The notes under the pieces: model-generated
Told to the model about the DNA's origin: nothing
The model's database searches: none
The model's input: only the letters and a program-made list of their open reading frames with translations
From: Mycobacterium sp. GA-1841
GTDB taxonomy: Bacteria > Actinomycetota > Actinomycetes > Mycobacteriales > Mycobacteriaceae
Assembly (NCBI RefSeq): GCF_001954135.1
Contig: NZ_MBEQ01000071.1
Coordinates: 1-55,552, forward strand
DNA length: 55,552 nt
Direction: 5' to 3'
In this document: positions 47,786 to 55,552 of the stretch, in pieces
Numbering within the stretch: position 1 is the first letter of the stretch
Layout of the letters: each line of letters begins with the position of its first letter
Made by a program: the position numbers and the translations under genes

Positions 47786-47797
47786 ACTACTAGTAGT
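47786..47797. promoter_or_regulatory. Perfect 12-bp palindrome ACTACTAGTAGT
   Basis: ACTACTAGTAGT at 47786-47797 is fully symmetric. It lies between the start of the 215-aa gene and the stop of the CoiA-like gene, both on the minus strand. It shares the ACTAGTAG core with the operator at 46561-46578, so the same XRE regulator may bind here. Confidence 0.5.
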
Positions 47798-47801
47798 TCT
47801 T

Positions 47802-49145
47802 TCATCCGCGTCCGCTGCCCCAAACGGTTTCTGATCGGCAAAACGCGTCACCACAGTGCTCGACCGCGGGGACCGAACGAGGGGTATGACCGCTCCACCA
47901 AGCGTCCAGGTCATCTATCCACCCCGATACCTTGACGTATGCCGCCCACAGCATTACCACTACGAAAATCGTGGCCGCGGCTATCGCGACCCTGTCCGCT
48001 ACCGCCTCCCAGTCAGTTCTGGGTTTAGGCGGCGGCGTCGCTCTTCGAACTGGCTGCCGAGCTGTCGCACGGGGCACCGACCCGGGCGTCGGCACCACCG
48101 GCGGCTGAGGCCTCGGCGCCGGGGGTGCAGAAGGCGCCTCGGCGTCACCACGTTCCGCAGCACCAGATTCATCGGGCTCTGGCAACTCCGGTTCCACTGT
48201 GACCGCTGCAGCTCCCGCGGCCGCCGCCTCGTCACGGGCGATGCGGGCACGGATCTCGTGGAGATCATCCAGCAATACCCAGCCCGTTTTGGGTCGACCG
48301 GATGGTGATCGTGGCATAGCAGGGTCACGGCTTACCCAGACTCGGCGTCCTTCCAGGACCTGCTGCATGAATACCTGCAGGTCCAACTTGCACGTGCGCA
48401 GATATGGCGGCTCGCTAATCAGCTGCCACGTCGTGGCCCATACATCGACCGTTGCGAATTCGTCGAGCGCCTCACTGTCTAACCAGGGCTCGAACTCAAC
48501 TGCCCACTGCTCTTTTCGCGTCAGCCGGCGATCAACCACCTTGAACCGTGCGGCCGGAAGCGAGAACAGCGCATTCCGACTTGTGGGGTCGTTTGCATCG
48601 TGCGATAGCAACCAAATCGTTTGCGCTGCACCGCCTTCACTGCGTGCGTTCGTCCGTCCCTTGAAATCAGTGCGGCGCTGCTGGACCTCAACTGCCATCC
48701 GGGCAGGCTCGACCCACACGTCCGCACGTGCGACACCCTCACCGTCAGGTCCGGTGAGCTCATGCTCAGGGACCGCCGCGTACCCCATCCGTCGGCAGAG
48801 AGCCGTTATCCGGTTCTGCATCCACCGATGACGCTCACTCATCCGACGATCCGTCTCAACAGGCTCTTCGGGCTTGCCGTCGTGGTGACCACAGCCACCA
48901 CCAGAGCCCTTCGGGTAAGCCATGTGTCGACGCCGCTTGACTTCATCACAATCCACCGGGACCAGCGGCCCCCGGCAGCCTTCGCGATCACAAATGACCG
49001 AGTACCGGTTCTGCATGATCAAGGCCCAATCAGCGTCGTCGCCCGCCCACAGCGGACGCTCCAAAACGACGTCACGCAACAACGCGTGGCGCTTGATCCG
49101 CTTAGACCGCTCATGGTCATGGCCCCCGCTCATAGCAGCCATCAT
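47802..49145 (-). CDS. CoiA-like putative PD-(D/E)XK nuclease with C-terminal membrane anchor
   Basis: A 447-aa protein. A Cys/His cluster (C52, C57, C66, C85, H87-H88 in GGGCGHHDG) suggests a zinc ribbon. ERHRWMQNRITALCRRMGY and then ARADVWVEPARMAVEVQQRRTDF give D142 and E153-V-Q155, the nuclease-like core (D...ExQ) of the competence protein CoiA family. A long Pro/Ala-rich, disordered linker follows, and a single transmembrane segment (VAIAAATIFVVVMLWAAYV, about 385-405). The anchor is unusual for a CoiA-like protein. ATG at 49145 is chosen; TTG at 49163 would extend it by 6 residues. It is divergent from the next unknown gene. Confidence 0.65.
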   Translation of the reverse strand: MMAAMSGGHDHERSKRIKRHALLRDVVLERPLWAGDDADWALIMQNRYSVICDREGCRGPLVPVDCDEVKRRRHMAYPKGSGGGCGHHDGKPEEPVETDRRMSERHRWMQNRITALCRRMGYAAVPEHELTGPDGEGVARADVWVEPARMAVEVQQRRTDFKGRTNARSEGGAAQTIWLLSHDANDPTSRNALFSLPAARFKVVDRRLTRKEQWAVEFEPWLDSEALDEFATVDVWATTWQLISEPPYLRTCKLDLQVFMQQVLEGRRVWVSRDPAMPRSPSGRPKTGWVLLDDLHEIRARIARDEAAAAGAAAVTVEPELPEPDESGAAERGDAEAPSAPPAPRPQPPVVPTPGSVPRATARQPVRRATPPPKPRTDWEAVADRVAIAAATIFVVVMLWAAYVKVSGWIDDLDAWWSGHTPRSVPAVEHCGDAFCRSETVWGSGRG

Positions 49146-49201
49146 CGCGGCCCGCACCGACAAGTCGGGTCTTGTCGGACCCGACGCCTACCGTCAGGAT
49201 C

Positions 49202-49726
49202 ATGACCGCTGACTACGGGGGAGACGGGCGCTGTTATTTCACGGCACCGCCCGAGCTCCACACTGAGGGACAGCTACGTTCAGCAGGCTTCACACCGCTG
49301 AAGCTGGACAAGCCAGCAGCGTGGCTGCTGCAACCACGCGACGGTGAACTATGGCGAACCGGTCTATACCGCATCGCAGACGCAGTTCCAACGCATGCAC
49401 ACGATGGAGCCGACACCATCCGGCAAGAAGACATCGTCAAACGCCAATTGACGGTCGTCTGGTGGACGAACACCGCTAGGCCACCAAAATCGCGACAGCG
49501 CACTGACTATGAGCGTCGGACAAAAAACCACGCCACTATCGACGGTCAACTGACCCGATGCGGGTTTGCGATCCCAGAGCAGGCAATTGTCGTGACGCCG
49601 GCGGCCGACTGGCACCTCCATGTCAACTGCTACAACTGCGCCTATCGATTGTGGCCAGAGTATGGGCCTCCCGGTTTCAGGCGACCGGTGAGCGGAGACG
49701 ATTTCCCCCCGAAACCCCTCAAATAG
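49202..49726 (+). CDS. Unknown protein, divergent from the CoiA-like gene
   Basis: A 174-aa soluble protein (TADYGGDGRCYFTAPPELHT, WWTNTARPPKSRQRTDYERR, WHLHVNCYNCAYRLWPEYGP). The C-terminal NCYNCAY might bind metal. No family is recognised. ATG at 49202 is favoured over the TTG at 49172. The 56 bases to the divergent gene must hold both promoters, so the two may be co-regulated. Confidence 0.6.
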   Translation: MTADYGGDGRCYFTAPPELHTEGQLRSAGFTPLKLDKPAAWLLQPRDGELWRTGLYRIADAVPTHAHDGADTIRQEDIVKRQLTVVWWTNTARPPKSRQRTDYERRTKNHATIDGQLTRCGFAIPEQAIVVTPAADWHLHVNCYNCAYRLWPEYGPPGFRRPVSGDDFPPKPLK

Positions 49727-50013
49727 CTGCAGTCCGGGGCTGCCTCAGCCGGTCAATATCGCGTTCAACCGCTGGACAATTTTTCGCTGTGCTAAGGCAC
49801 GTGGGTTCATCGCCGAGCTGTCCGCCGCTTTGCGAGAGGGGTGAAGTGCAGAGCAGAGCTTGTGCACCGACGCACCGACGGGACCTGTCGAAAACCCCGA
49901 CATAGCTGATCAGCTCCGGCGAGCCGCGCGGCCACGGAACGCGATCACGCCGTTTCCGGAACGCGCCAGAGTATTCGGTTGTCTTGCTGCGGGTGTACAC
50001 ATAGCGTCGCGTC
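49727..50013. other. Intergenic stretch at the right side of the defence genes
   Basis: No gene, tRNA or clear repeat is recognised in these 287 bases. It separates the defence genes from the peptidase-E-like cluster. Confidence 0.5.
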
Positions 50014-50739
50014 ATGTCTGCCGACGCACCTACCATTTTGGCGACCAGCGGTGGAATTGCTGCGGGGCAACGCACACGGTTCACGTTCACCGCATTGACC
50101 GATTTCGCGGTGGAGTTGTCCGGGGTGACGGGCCGTGCGCCGCGGGTCTGTCTTCTGGCCACGGCAATGGGTGACGACAAAGCTGTGCTGCACTATCTGA
50201 CGGAGGCCGCGCAGAGTCGGGGATTCGTGCCGTCGCATGTGGCGTTGTTCCCGATGCCCACCGTGGAGGACATCACGGCTCATTTCCTGGAGCAGGATGT
50301 GGTGTGGGTGTTCGGTGGCAGTGTCGCCGGTCTGCTCGCGATGTGGCGCCTACACGGGATGGATGACGCGCTGCGCACGGCGTGGCAGGCCGGGGTGGTG
50401 TTGACCGGTATCTCGGCTGGGTCGATCTGCTGGCATGCCGGCGGTACCACCGATTCGTTCGGACCTGATCTGCAACCGGTCAGCAACGGCCTCGGTTTCG
50501 TCCCATACGCCAACGGTGTGCACTACGACTCCGAGGAGCAGCGCCGCCCTCTCCTGCATCGACTGGTCGGTGACGAACTGTTGCCCGCAGCGTATGCCAC
50601 CGACGACGGAGCCGGCCTGCTGTACCTTGGCACCGAGTTTGTTGAAGCCGTCGCCGAAAACCGCACTGCCGGAGCTTACTTCGTCGAAGCGGGTGACGGC
50701 ATCGCCATCGAGACGTCGCTCGATATCAGGCGGCTGTAG
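50014..50739 (+). CDS. Peptidase E-like (family S51) serine hydrolase
   Basis: A 241-aa protein. VWVFGGSVAGLLAMWRLHG (about 97) and TGISAGSICWHAGG (S134 as nucleophile in the GxSAG turn) are the peptidase E motifs. LGFVPYANGVHYDSEEQRRPLLH carries the typical H(Y/F)D segment. The fold is class I glutamine-amidotransferase-like. E. coli PepE cleaves Asp-X dipeptides, but the substrate here is unknown. It is 3 bases upstream of the acetyltransferase gene, so probably one operon. Confidence 0.88.
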   Translation: MSADAPTILATSGGIAAGQRTRFTFTALTDFAVELSGVTGRAPRVCLLATAMGDDKAVLHYLTEAAQSRGFVPSHVALFPMPTVEDITAHFLEQDVVWVFGGSVAGLLAMWRLHGMDDALRTAWQAGVVLTGISAGSICWHAGGTTDSFGPDLQPVSNGLGFVPYANGVHYDSEEQRRPLLHRLVGDELLPAAYATDDGAGLLYLGTEFVEAVAENRTAGAYFVEAGDGIAIETSLDIRRL

Positions 50740-50742
50740 AGC

Positions 50743-51738
50743 ATGATCGCAATCACCTGGCGGGAAGCTCGCCCCGAGGACTTCGAATACTTCTTTGACC
50801 TGCATCGGCACACACTGGGCCCCTACGTCGACCAGGTGTGGGGGTGGGATGACGACGAACAGCGTGCCTACCTGCACCGCACCATCGATTTCGATACGAC
50901 CCACGTCATCGTCGTCGACGGTGCCGACGCCGGCCGACTCAACCTCGTCGAGCAGGGTGATGACGTCTATATCAGACTCATCGAAGTCGCCCCACACCTT
51001 CAACGACGGGGTATCGGCGGCCGCCTCATTCACAGCGTGCTCGCCTCAGCGGGCGCCGAAGGCAAGGGGGTTCGACTGAACGTGTTGGCCGTCAACGCTG
51101 GCGCTCACCGGCTGTACCGCCACCTCGGATTCCACGAAGTGAGCCGAGAGGGCACCGCTGCGCGTGTGCGGATTCAGATGCGGGCAGATCCGCTGACTGC
51201 CGCCGCAGATCCCGGTGTCGAGGTCGTCCCGGCGATGAGCGATCCTTGGCGAGTGCGTCCCGCAACCCCTGAGGATCGTGTCTTCATCGTCGAGATGGCT
51301 CGTCAGGCAAGCGTTCTAGAAGGCTGGGCACTACCCGCGGCCGACTCCGACGACGTTCGAAGTGTCCTGCCTGGCGATGACGACGAGGTGATAGTCGCCG
51401 AGAACCTGCTTGGCCGGCCCGCCGGGGCAGCGTGGACGTTCCACAGCGATCCGCCACTCATGGTGGACGCGACCGGAGCCTCCATACCCGAACTGGGTAT
51501 CGCGGTGGCACACCAGAGCCGCGGACGCGGCGCAGGCAGCGCATTACTCGACGAACTGGCAGAGCGGTGTGCGCAAAGGTATGACGCGCTCTGTCTGAAC
51601 GTGCACCAAAACAACCCCGCCCGCGCGCTCTACCGACGCCAGGGATTCGACGAAATCGGACAGGGGCGGGGCGCGCTGGGAGTGGCGATGCGCAAAGACC
51701 TCCGAGGGGCCCCCACGATGGGTGGCGGAGGGAAATGA
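50743..51738 (+). CDS. Double-domain GNAT N-acetyltransferase
   Basis: A 331-aa protein with two GNAT domains. Domain 1 (about 1-148) has the acetyl-CoA loop VAPHLQRRGIGGRLIHSV, then NVLAVNAGAHRLYRHLGF. Domain 2 (about 165-325) has VAHQSRGRGAGSALLDELAE, then LNVHQNNPARALYRRQGFDEIGQG. Acceptor substrate unknown. Its stop overlaps the SDR start (ATGA), and the peptidase gene is 3 bases upstream. Confidence 0.9.
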   Translation: MIAITWREARPEDFEYFFDLHRHTLGPYVDQVWGWDDDEQRAYLHRTIDFDTTHVIVVDGADAGRLNLVEQGDDVYIRLIEVAPHLQRRGIGGRLIHSVLASAGAEGKGVRLNVLAVNAGAHRLYRHLGFHEVSREGTAARVRIQMRADPLTAAADPGVEVVPAMSDPWRVRPATPEDRVFIVEMARQASVLEGWALPAADSDDVRSVLPGDDDEVIVAENLLGRPAGAAWTFHSDPPLMVDATGASIPELGIAVAHQSRGRGAGSALLDELAERCAQRYDALCLNVHQNNPARALYRRQGFDEIGQGRGALGVAMRKDLRGAPTMGGGGK

Positions 51739-52541
51739 TGATGACAGGCAGCGTCGTGATGATCACCGGAGCGGGGCGTGGGATCGGCGCCAGCATCGCG
51801 CGACTGCTCCATCGCCGGGGTGCCCGCTTGGTGCTCACCGATATCGACGAAGTGTCTCTTGATGGCATTGCCGATGAGCTCGGTGACGACACCGTCGTGT
51901 GCATCGGTTGTGATGTCACCGATTTCGAGGCCATGCAGGCTGCGGCCGATACGGCTGTGGCGCGATTCGGTGGAGTCGACATGGTGGTGGCCAACGCCGG
52001 TATCGAGCAGTGGGCACCGGTGCGTACTGTCGAGCCGGACGACTTCCGGCGGGTCATCGAAACCAACGTCATCGGTGTCTTCAACACCGTCCGAGCCGTG
52101 CTGCCGTCGATAATCGAACGCCGCGGCTACGTCTTGGTGGTCTCATCGGTGTCGTCGTACACCGCGCTACCGGGCACGGCGTCCTACGCGGCGAGCAAGG
52201 CCGGAGTCGAGCAGTTCGCGAATGTGCTGAGGATGGAACTATCAGCCCACGGCGTTAGAGTTGGCTCGGCTCACATGTCACTGATCGACACCCCGATGCT
52301 GCGCGAAACCAAGTTCAGTGCACCCGGTTTCGTCAAGCTGCTCGCAGTGCTGCCGCTGCCATTGCGTCGACCGCTTGCGGTCGATGAGTGCGCGGCGCGG
52401 CTCGTCACCGCGATCGAGCGCCGCACACGCTACGTCGACGTGCCGCGATGGCTAGCCGCGACCCGGTGGCTCAAGCCACTGCTGTCAACTTCAGCGCTGC
52501 AACGACCGATGACGAAGCAGATGAAACACATCGAGACATGA
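51735..52541 (+). CDS. Short-chain dehydrogenase/reductase
   Basis: A 268-aa classical SDR: VVMITGAGRGIGASIARLL (TGxxxGxG cofactor motif, about 8-26), D61-type CDVTD, MVVANAGIEQW (NAG), SSVSSYTALPGTASYAASKAG (catalytic Ser, Tyr and Lys) and a variable C-terminal part. The D in VLTDIDE after beta-2 suggests NAD(H) preference. Substrate unknown. It begins with three ATG codons overlapping the GNAT stop; the first is listed. Confidence 0.92.
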   Translation: MMMTGSVVMITGAGRGIGASIARLLHRRGARLVLTDIDEVSLDGIADELGDDTVVCIGCDVTDFEAMQAAADTAVARFGGVDMVVANAGIEQWAPVRTVEPDDFRRVIETNVIGVFNTVRAVLPSIIERRGYVLVVSSVSSYTALPGTASYAASKAGVEQFANVLRMELSAHGVRVGSAHMSLIDTPMLRETKFSAPGFVKLLAVLPLPLRRPLAVDECAARLVTAIERRTRYVDVPRWLAATRWLKPLLSTSALQRPMTKQMKHIET

Positions 52542-52819
52542 GACCCCGCAACGGTGATGTGTTCTGTCTGTGGAGTCTTCAGTCTGCGTCAACGGCGTGT
52601 GGTTTGACTGCCAATTCGGGAGTCGATTGATCACGAATTCACGAGTCATTCCCGGATACGCGCCCTCCAGTCTTCGGCTTGGTCCGGATGCACCGTGCTC
52701 GGAGACTCATATGTCTTCTCCGATGTGTGGTAGACGGGTGCTTCACGATTTCGAGTCGACTGTTGGTTGCCGGTTGAGATTGGGCAGCAAATGCTTCGGG
52801 GATGTGGAGTGGGTGCCTA
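52542..52819. other. Intergenic stretch between the SDR and the kinase gene
   Basis: No recognised gene in these 278 bases between the convergent SDR and kinase genes. Plus-strand frames here run antisense through the kinase gene and look like shadows. Confidence 0.5.
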
Positions 52820-53392
52820 TCAGCGACGGCGTCGAAGAGCGTGAAAAGCTCGAACAGTCGGGGCTGGCTGCTCCGCCAGATATTCACGAATTCGCGCCGC
52901 GCAGGACCGAATATCACCAGCGCTGGTGTCCACCTCAACGTCGTAGAGACCATGGTTGTGGGTGGGCTCGATCTGAGCGACAGCCGTGCCGACCACGCGG
53001 TCACCACGAGCGACTTCTCGATCCGTCAAGACCGCGGCATCGCAGTGCACGCCCACAAAGATAACGTCGACGTCTTCCATGACGGTAAGTAGATCAGCGA
53101 GCCTCCAGGGCTCACTCAGGACGTAATCCATCACGATGTTGTTCCCCGCCAACGCCATTCCTCGAACTGCGCGATGAAATCCAGCGCGGGTGCGGCGCAA
53201 TACCTCGGTCAAACCCGCTTCGTCGAGATCGTGAGTCTGCGCTTCGGCGCGCATCGCCCCGAACATGTCCACGCCCATGTGAAACCACGGCGTGTCGAAG
53301 TCAGCCAGAAGCTGGCGGGCCAACGTGGACTTGCCTGAACTTGACACGCCGTTGAGTAACACCACCTGTCCGACAGCTGTGGCACCGACCAT
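52820..53392 (-). CDS. Chloramphenicol phosphotransferase-like kinase
   Basis: A 190-aa P-loop kinase of the CPT-like family. The Walker A motif is LLNGVSSSGKSTLARQLL (about 12-29). FHMGVDMFGAM contains the catalytic Asp (D42), as in chloramphenicol 3'-O-phosphotransferase. The VIFVGVHCDAAVLTDREVARGDR segment fits the LID. The substrate is uncertain; this family has many uncharacterised members. ATG at 53392 follows a plausible spacer and avoids overlap with the glycosyltransferase gene's region; GTG-type starts further upstream are possible. Confidence 0.85.
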   Translation of the reverse strand: MVGATAVGQVVLLNGVSSSGKSTLARQLLADFDTPWFHMGVDMFGAMRAEAQTHDLDEAGLTEVLRRTRAGFHRAVRGMALAGNNIVMDYVLSEPWRLADLLTVMEDVDVIFVGVHCDAAVLTDREVARGDRVVGTAVAQIEPTHNHGLYDVEVDTSAGDIRSCAARIREYLAEQPAPTVRAFHALRRRR

Positions 53393-53464
53393 GACGACAA
53401 TTTTCCCGTCTTCCTCACCCTGCCGCCATGGACCGTGAGTGAAGCATCCGTTACAGTAATCGCG

Positions 53465-54976
53465 ATGCACGAAGTGACGTCCGTCCCAGAGGCGCAGGAA
53501 ACCTGTCCACCCATCGCGACGGGCCCGGTGGCAGCCGTCGCGGCGGTGGCAGCCATTGTGGCGGCGCTTTCGGCGACACGTTATGGCTACTACTACGACG
53601 AGTTGTACTTCATCGCAGCTGGCAAGCGACTGTCCTTCAGCTACGCAGACCAGGGCCCCTTAGTTCCACTGCTTGCCCGATGTATGGATGGGATCTTTCC
53701 GGGATCATTTGCTGCGCTACGGATTCCGGCGATCATTGCGGCTCTGACGGTTGTCGTGGTCGGCGCGCTTATTGCGCGCGAACTGGGGGGCGGCCGAACG
53801 GCGCAGGTGTTGGCCGCGACCGCATGCGCGACTTCAGTCTGTGTGCTGGGTGAGGCGCATACGCTGTCCACCAACGGTATCGACACCGCTTTGTGGGCGG
53901 TGCTGTCTTGGCTGATTGTGCGATGGGTGCGCACTAGGCACGACTCGTTGTTGCTGGCGGCCGGTTTGGTGACAGTTGCGGCGTTACAGGTGAAATGGCT
54001 CATTCCGGTCTTTTGGGTCGTGATTGTGGTGGCTGCTGGATGCCTTGGACCCCGGGACTTGCTGCGCCGACCTGCGCTGTGGTGCAGCGGTGCGCTCGTG
54101 GCGGTGAGCGCGGTACCAATGCTGCTCTGGCAGTGGCAGCATGGTTGGCCTCAGGTGGGTATGGGCGCAGTGGTTCGGGGCCAGACCACGGGACTGGCGG
54201 GCGGTCTACTGCACTTCGTTCCTCAGGCGCTGCAAATGTGCGGTGTGCTCGGCGTTGTGCTGCTGCTGTGGGCACTGTGGCGTGTCTGGCGCTCCCCGCA
54301 CTTGAGGCCGTACCGATTTCTCGGTTTGGCGTTTCTCCTGATGGTGGTGGTGTTCGCCAGCACAGGCGGCCGAACGGGATACGGCGCCGGCTTATACGTG
54401 GCGATCATCGCCATCGGCGCTGTGGAGCTGACCGCGGTGCGAACTCGTTGGACCATGGTGGTCGCTGTGCCGGCGGTCATCGCGTCGATCATCGCGTTCG
54501 TGTGGTGGCAGACGCCGTGGCGGCCAGTCTCACAACTTCCTCCGGCCGCCGATTTCGCCGATGGAGTGAACAACCAGGCGTACGGCGAGTTTGGCTGGTC
54601 GCAACTAACGGGAGCGGTGGTCGATGCGTATCAACAGTTGCCGCCCGAGCAGAGACGTACTGCCGTGGTTGTTACGGAGCGCTACATCCAAGCCAGCGCG
54701 CTGGACTATTACCGAACACCGGCCGGCCTGCCGGCGATTTACAGTCCCAAGCGCGGATTCGGATACTTCGGCGCTCCCCCCGACACGGCTCAGACTGTGG
54801 TGTGGGTTGGCAACACGGCACCCACCTTGCATCGATGGTTCACCTCGGTGGTGCCTGCGGCGCCCTTCAGTGTTCGGTTGGGCATGCCCCAGGTCACCCG
54901 CGACATCACTATCTGGACATGCACGGGCCCCAGGCGGCCGTGGTCGTCGCTATGGCCTGAAATGATTAATCTCTAA
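53465..54976 (+). CDS. GT39/ArnT-like membrane glycosyltransferase
   Basis: A 503-aa polytopic protein with about 10-12 hydrophobic segments. The first external loop has RYGYYYDELYFIAAGKRLSFSYADQGPLVPLL (D45/E46), the conserved acidic pair of dolichyl-phosphate-mannose:protein mannosyltransferase and ArnT-type enzymes. Residues from about 375 (VNNQAYGEFGW on) form a soluble C-terminal domain. It transfers a sugar from a polyprenyl phosphate outside the membrane; the acceptor is unknown. ATG at 53465 is the preferred start; the open frame begins 30 bases earlier. Divergent from the kinase. Confidence 0.88.
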   Translation: MHEVTSVPEAQETCPPIATGPVAAVAAVAAIVAALSATRYGYYYDELYFIAAGKRLSFSYADQGPLVPLLARCMDGIFPGSFAALRIPAIIAALTVVVVGALIARELGGGRTAQVLAATACATSVCVLGEAHTLSTNGIDTALWAVLSWLIVRWVRTRHDSLLLAAGLVTVAALQVKWLIPVFWVVIVVAAGCLGPRDLLRRPALWCSGALVAVSAVPMLLWQWQHGWPQVGMGAVVRGQTTGLAGGLLHFVPQALQMCGVLGVVLLLWALWRVWRSPHLRPYRFLGLAFLLMVVVFASTGGRTGYGAGLYVAIIAIGAVELTAVRTRWTMVVAVPAVIASIIAFVWWQTPWRPVSQLPPAADFADGVNNQAYGEFGWSQLTGAVVDAYQQLPPEQRRTAVVVTERYIQASALDYYRTPAGLPAIYSPKRGFGYFGAPPDTAQTVVWVGNTAPTLHRWFTSVVPAAPFSVRLGMPQVTRDITIWTCTGPRRPWSSLWPEMINL

Positions 54977-55001
54977 GCCCCTTATAGGGTTTGGTCGCTA
55001 A

Positions 55002-55478
55002 TCAGGTCCGGGGTGCTGTCGTGGTGTCGGCGCTGCTCCACGGTGCTAGCAGGAATTCGTCGACAAACCGGGCAAAGGTGTCATCGACATGGATTGGGTC
55101 ATCGGCTGTGAAGTACTCGATGATCAAGCCTTGGAAGGCTGCCAATGCGATGCGGGAACGGGTTTCAGCGATGTAGGCCGGAATTCCCAGGGCTTCGAGC
55201 CGGGCTTGGGAATTACGGGTCAGCAGCGACAGCGTGCTCCAGGTGTACGCGCGGTAGGCGCTGTTGCGCCCGCAAGCGGCGCCGAACACTTGCAAGACGA
55301 TACGAAGAGTGTCACTGCGTTCGCCTCGGGTGCAAGCACGCCAGTCCTCGAAGCACCATTCCCGGTGCGCTGCAAGGGAGACTGGACGCTCCACATCCTC
55401 AGTCTCGGGAATGGCTGCACGCTGCTGGAGATTCAGCACCTCAAGAATCAGTTTTTCCTTGCTACCGAAGTAGTACAC
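55002..55478 (-). pseudogene. TetR-family regulator, 5' end removed by an insertion sequence
   Basis: A frame of about 158 codons starting YYFGSKEKLILEVLNLQQRA, which is the end of a TetR DNA-binding domain (usual context: LYYHFGSKE). The first 35-40 residues with the recognition helix are missing. The remaining part (EALGIPAYIAETRSRIALAAFQGL, then a Cys/Ala-rich end) fits a TetR ligand-binding domain. The break at 55478/55479 coincides with the end of an IS-like sequence. The product would not bind DNA. Confidence 0.85.
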
Positions 55479-55552
55479 TGAGGTTCCCCAGAAAAAGTGG
55501 ACGCGGTTAGCTTGCTTCCAGGGTGACAGTCAGGGCGCGCTCGTAGTTGATG
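55479..55552 (-). mobile_element. IS3-family insertion sequence, partial (end and transposase C-terminus)
   Basis: From 55479 the bases read TGAGGTTCCCCAGAAAAAGT, beginning TGA as an IS3-type terminal inverted repeat does. On the minus strand the frame at 55507-55551 ends with INYERALTVTLEAS and a TAA stop 28 bases from the element's end. That fits the C-terminus of an IS3 OrfB transposase (usual context: TPxxYE). The rest of the element is beyond the window. Family assignment is by eye. Confidence 0.7.

Noticed and set aside
52570..53064. Plus-strand frame of 164 codons
   Set aside because: Most of it is antisense to the CPT-like kinase; the free first part is short and shows no family pattern.

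Overview
The window looks like a chromosome segment of a fast-growing, high-GC mycobacterium (Mycolicibacterium-type). The first 25.7 kb follow the gene order known from Mycobacterium tuberculosis around leuB-gltX-leuCD-hupB-mutT1-ppk-cofC-gpsA-ddl-thiL-ung-rpmB-recG. HupB carries the mycobacterial lysine/alanine-rich tail, and many genes start with GTG.

Region 1 (1-25.45 kb) is housekeeping. It holds the end of leuB, a small membrane protein, a dihydrofolate-reductase-like protein, an MFS exporter, a secreted lipase, a fumarylacetoacetate-hydrolase-family enzyme and gltX. Next come tRNA-Gln(CTG) and tRNA-Glu(CTC), then an IclR regulator divergent from leuCD with an inverted repeat between them. 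After these lie hupB (strong terminator), mutT1-ppk-cofC on the minus strand, gpsA, a PLP-dependent Cys/Met-metabolism enzyme, ddl, a DUF3515 protein, a stand-alone AsnC-type domain, thiL, ung, a lipoprotein, rpmB, a DAK2/FakA-like kinase and recG.

Region 2 (25.72-49.7 kb) is a dense accessory island devoted to defence and conflict. It begins inside the gene after recG: a DUF1524/HNH-type protein is cut directly after its GCDTR motif, before the catalytic part. The island then holds, in order: a 1256-aa NACHT-type STAND ATPase with an N-terminal PD-(D/E)XK nuclease, next to an exported thermonuclease; an OLD-family ATPase/TOPRIM nuclease overlapping a UvrD-like helicase (Gabija-like, with a Lys-to-Arg change in the OLD P-loop); a type VII secretion toxin cassette (EspC-like partner, GH-E nuclease toxin, accessory protein and two tandem ankyrin proteins that share a 242-bp near-identical 5' part); a DarTG-type toxin-antitoxin pair followed by two coupled microproteins; a type III restriction-modification system (mod-res, GTGA overlap); an Mrr endonuclease; an XRE regulator with a palindromic operator; an unknown protein with a related palindrome at its start; and a CoiA-like, membrane-anchored putative nuclease divergent from an unknown gene.

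Region 3 (50-55.5 kb) holds an accessory metabolic cluster: a peptidase-E-like hydrolase, a double-GNAT acetyltransferase and an SDR (tightly packed, the last two overlapping), a chloramphenicol-phosphotransferase-like kinase, and a GT39-type membrane glycosyltransferase. It ends in a TetR-family gene whose DNA-binding domain is cut off by what looks like the end of an IS3-family insertion sequence. The expected remainder of the interrupted HNH gene, and the genes that should follow it, are not in the window, so the right boundary of the island is not seen.

All family assignments come from reading motifs and from memory of the families. No searches were run.
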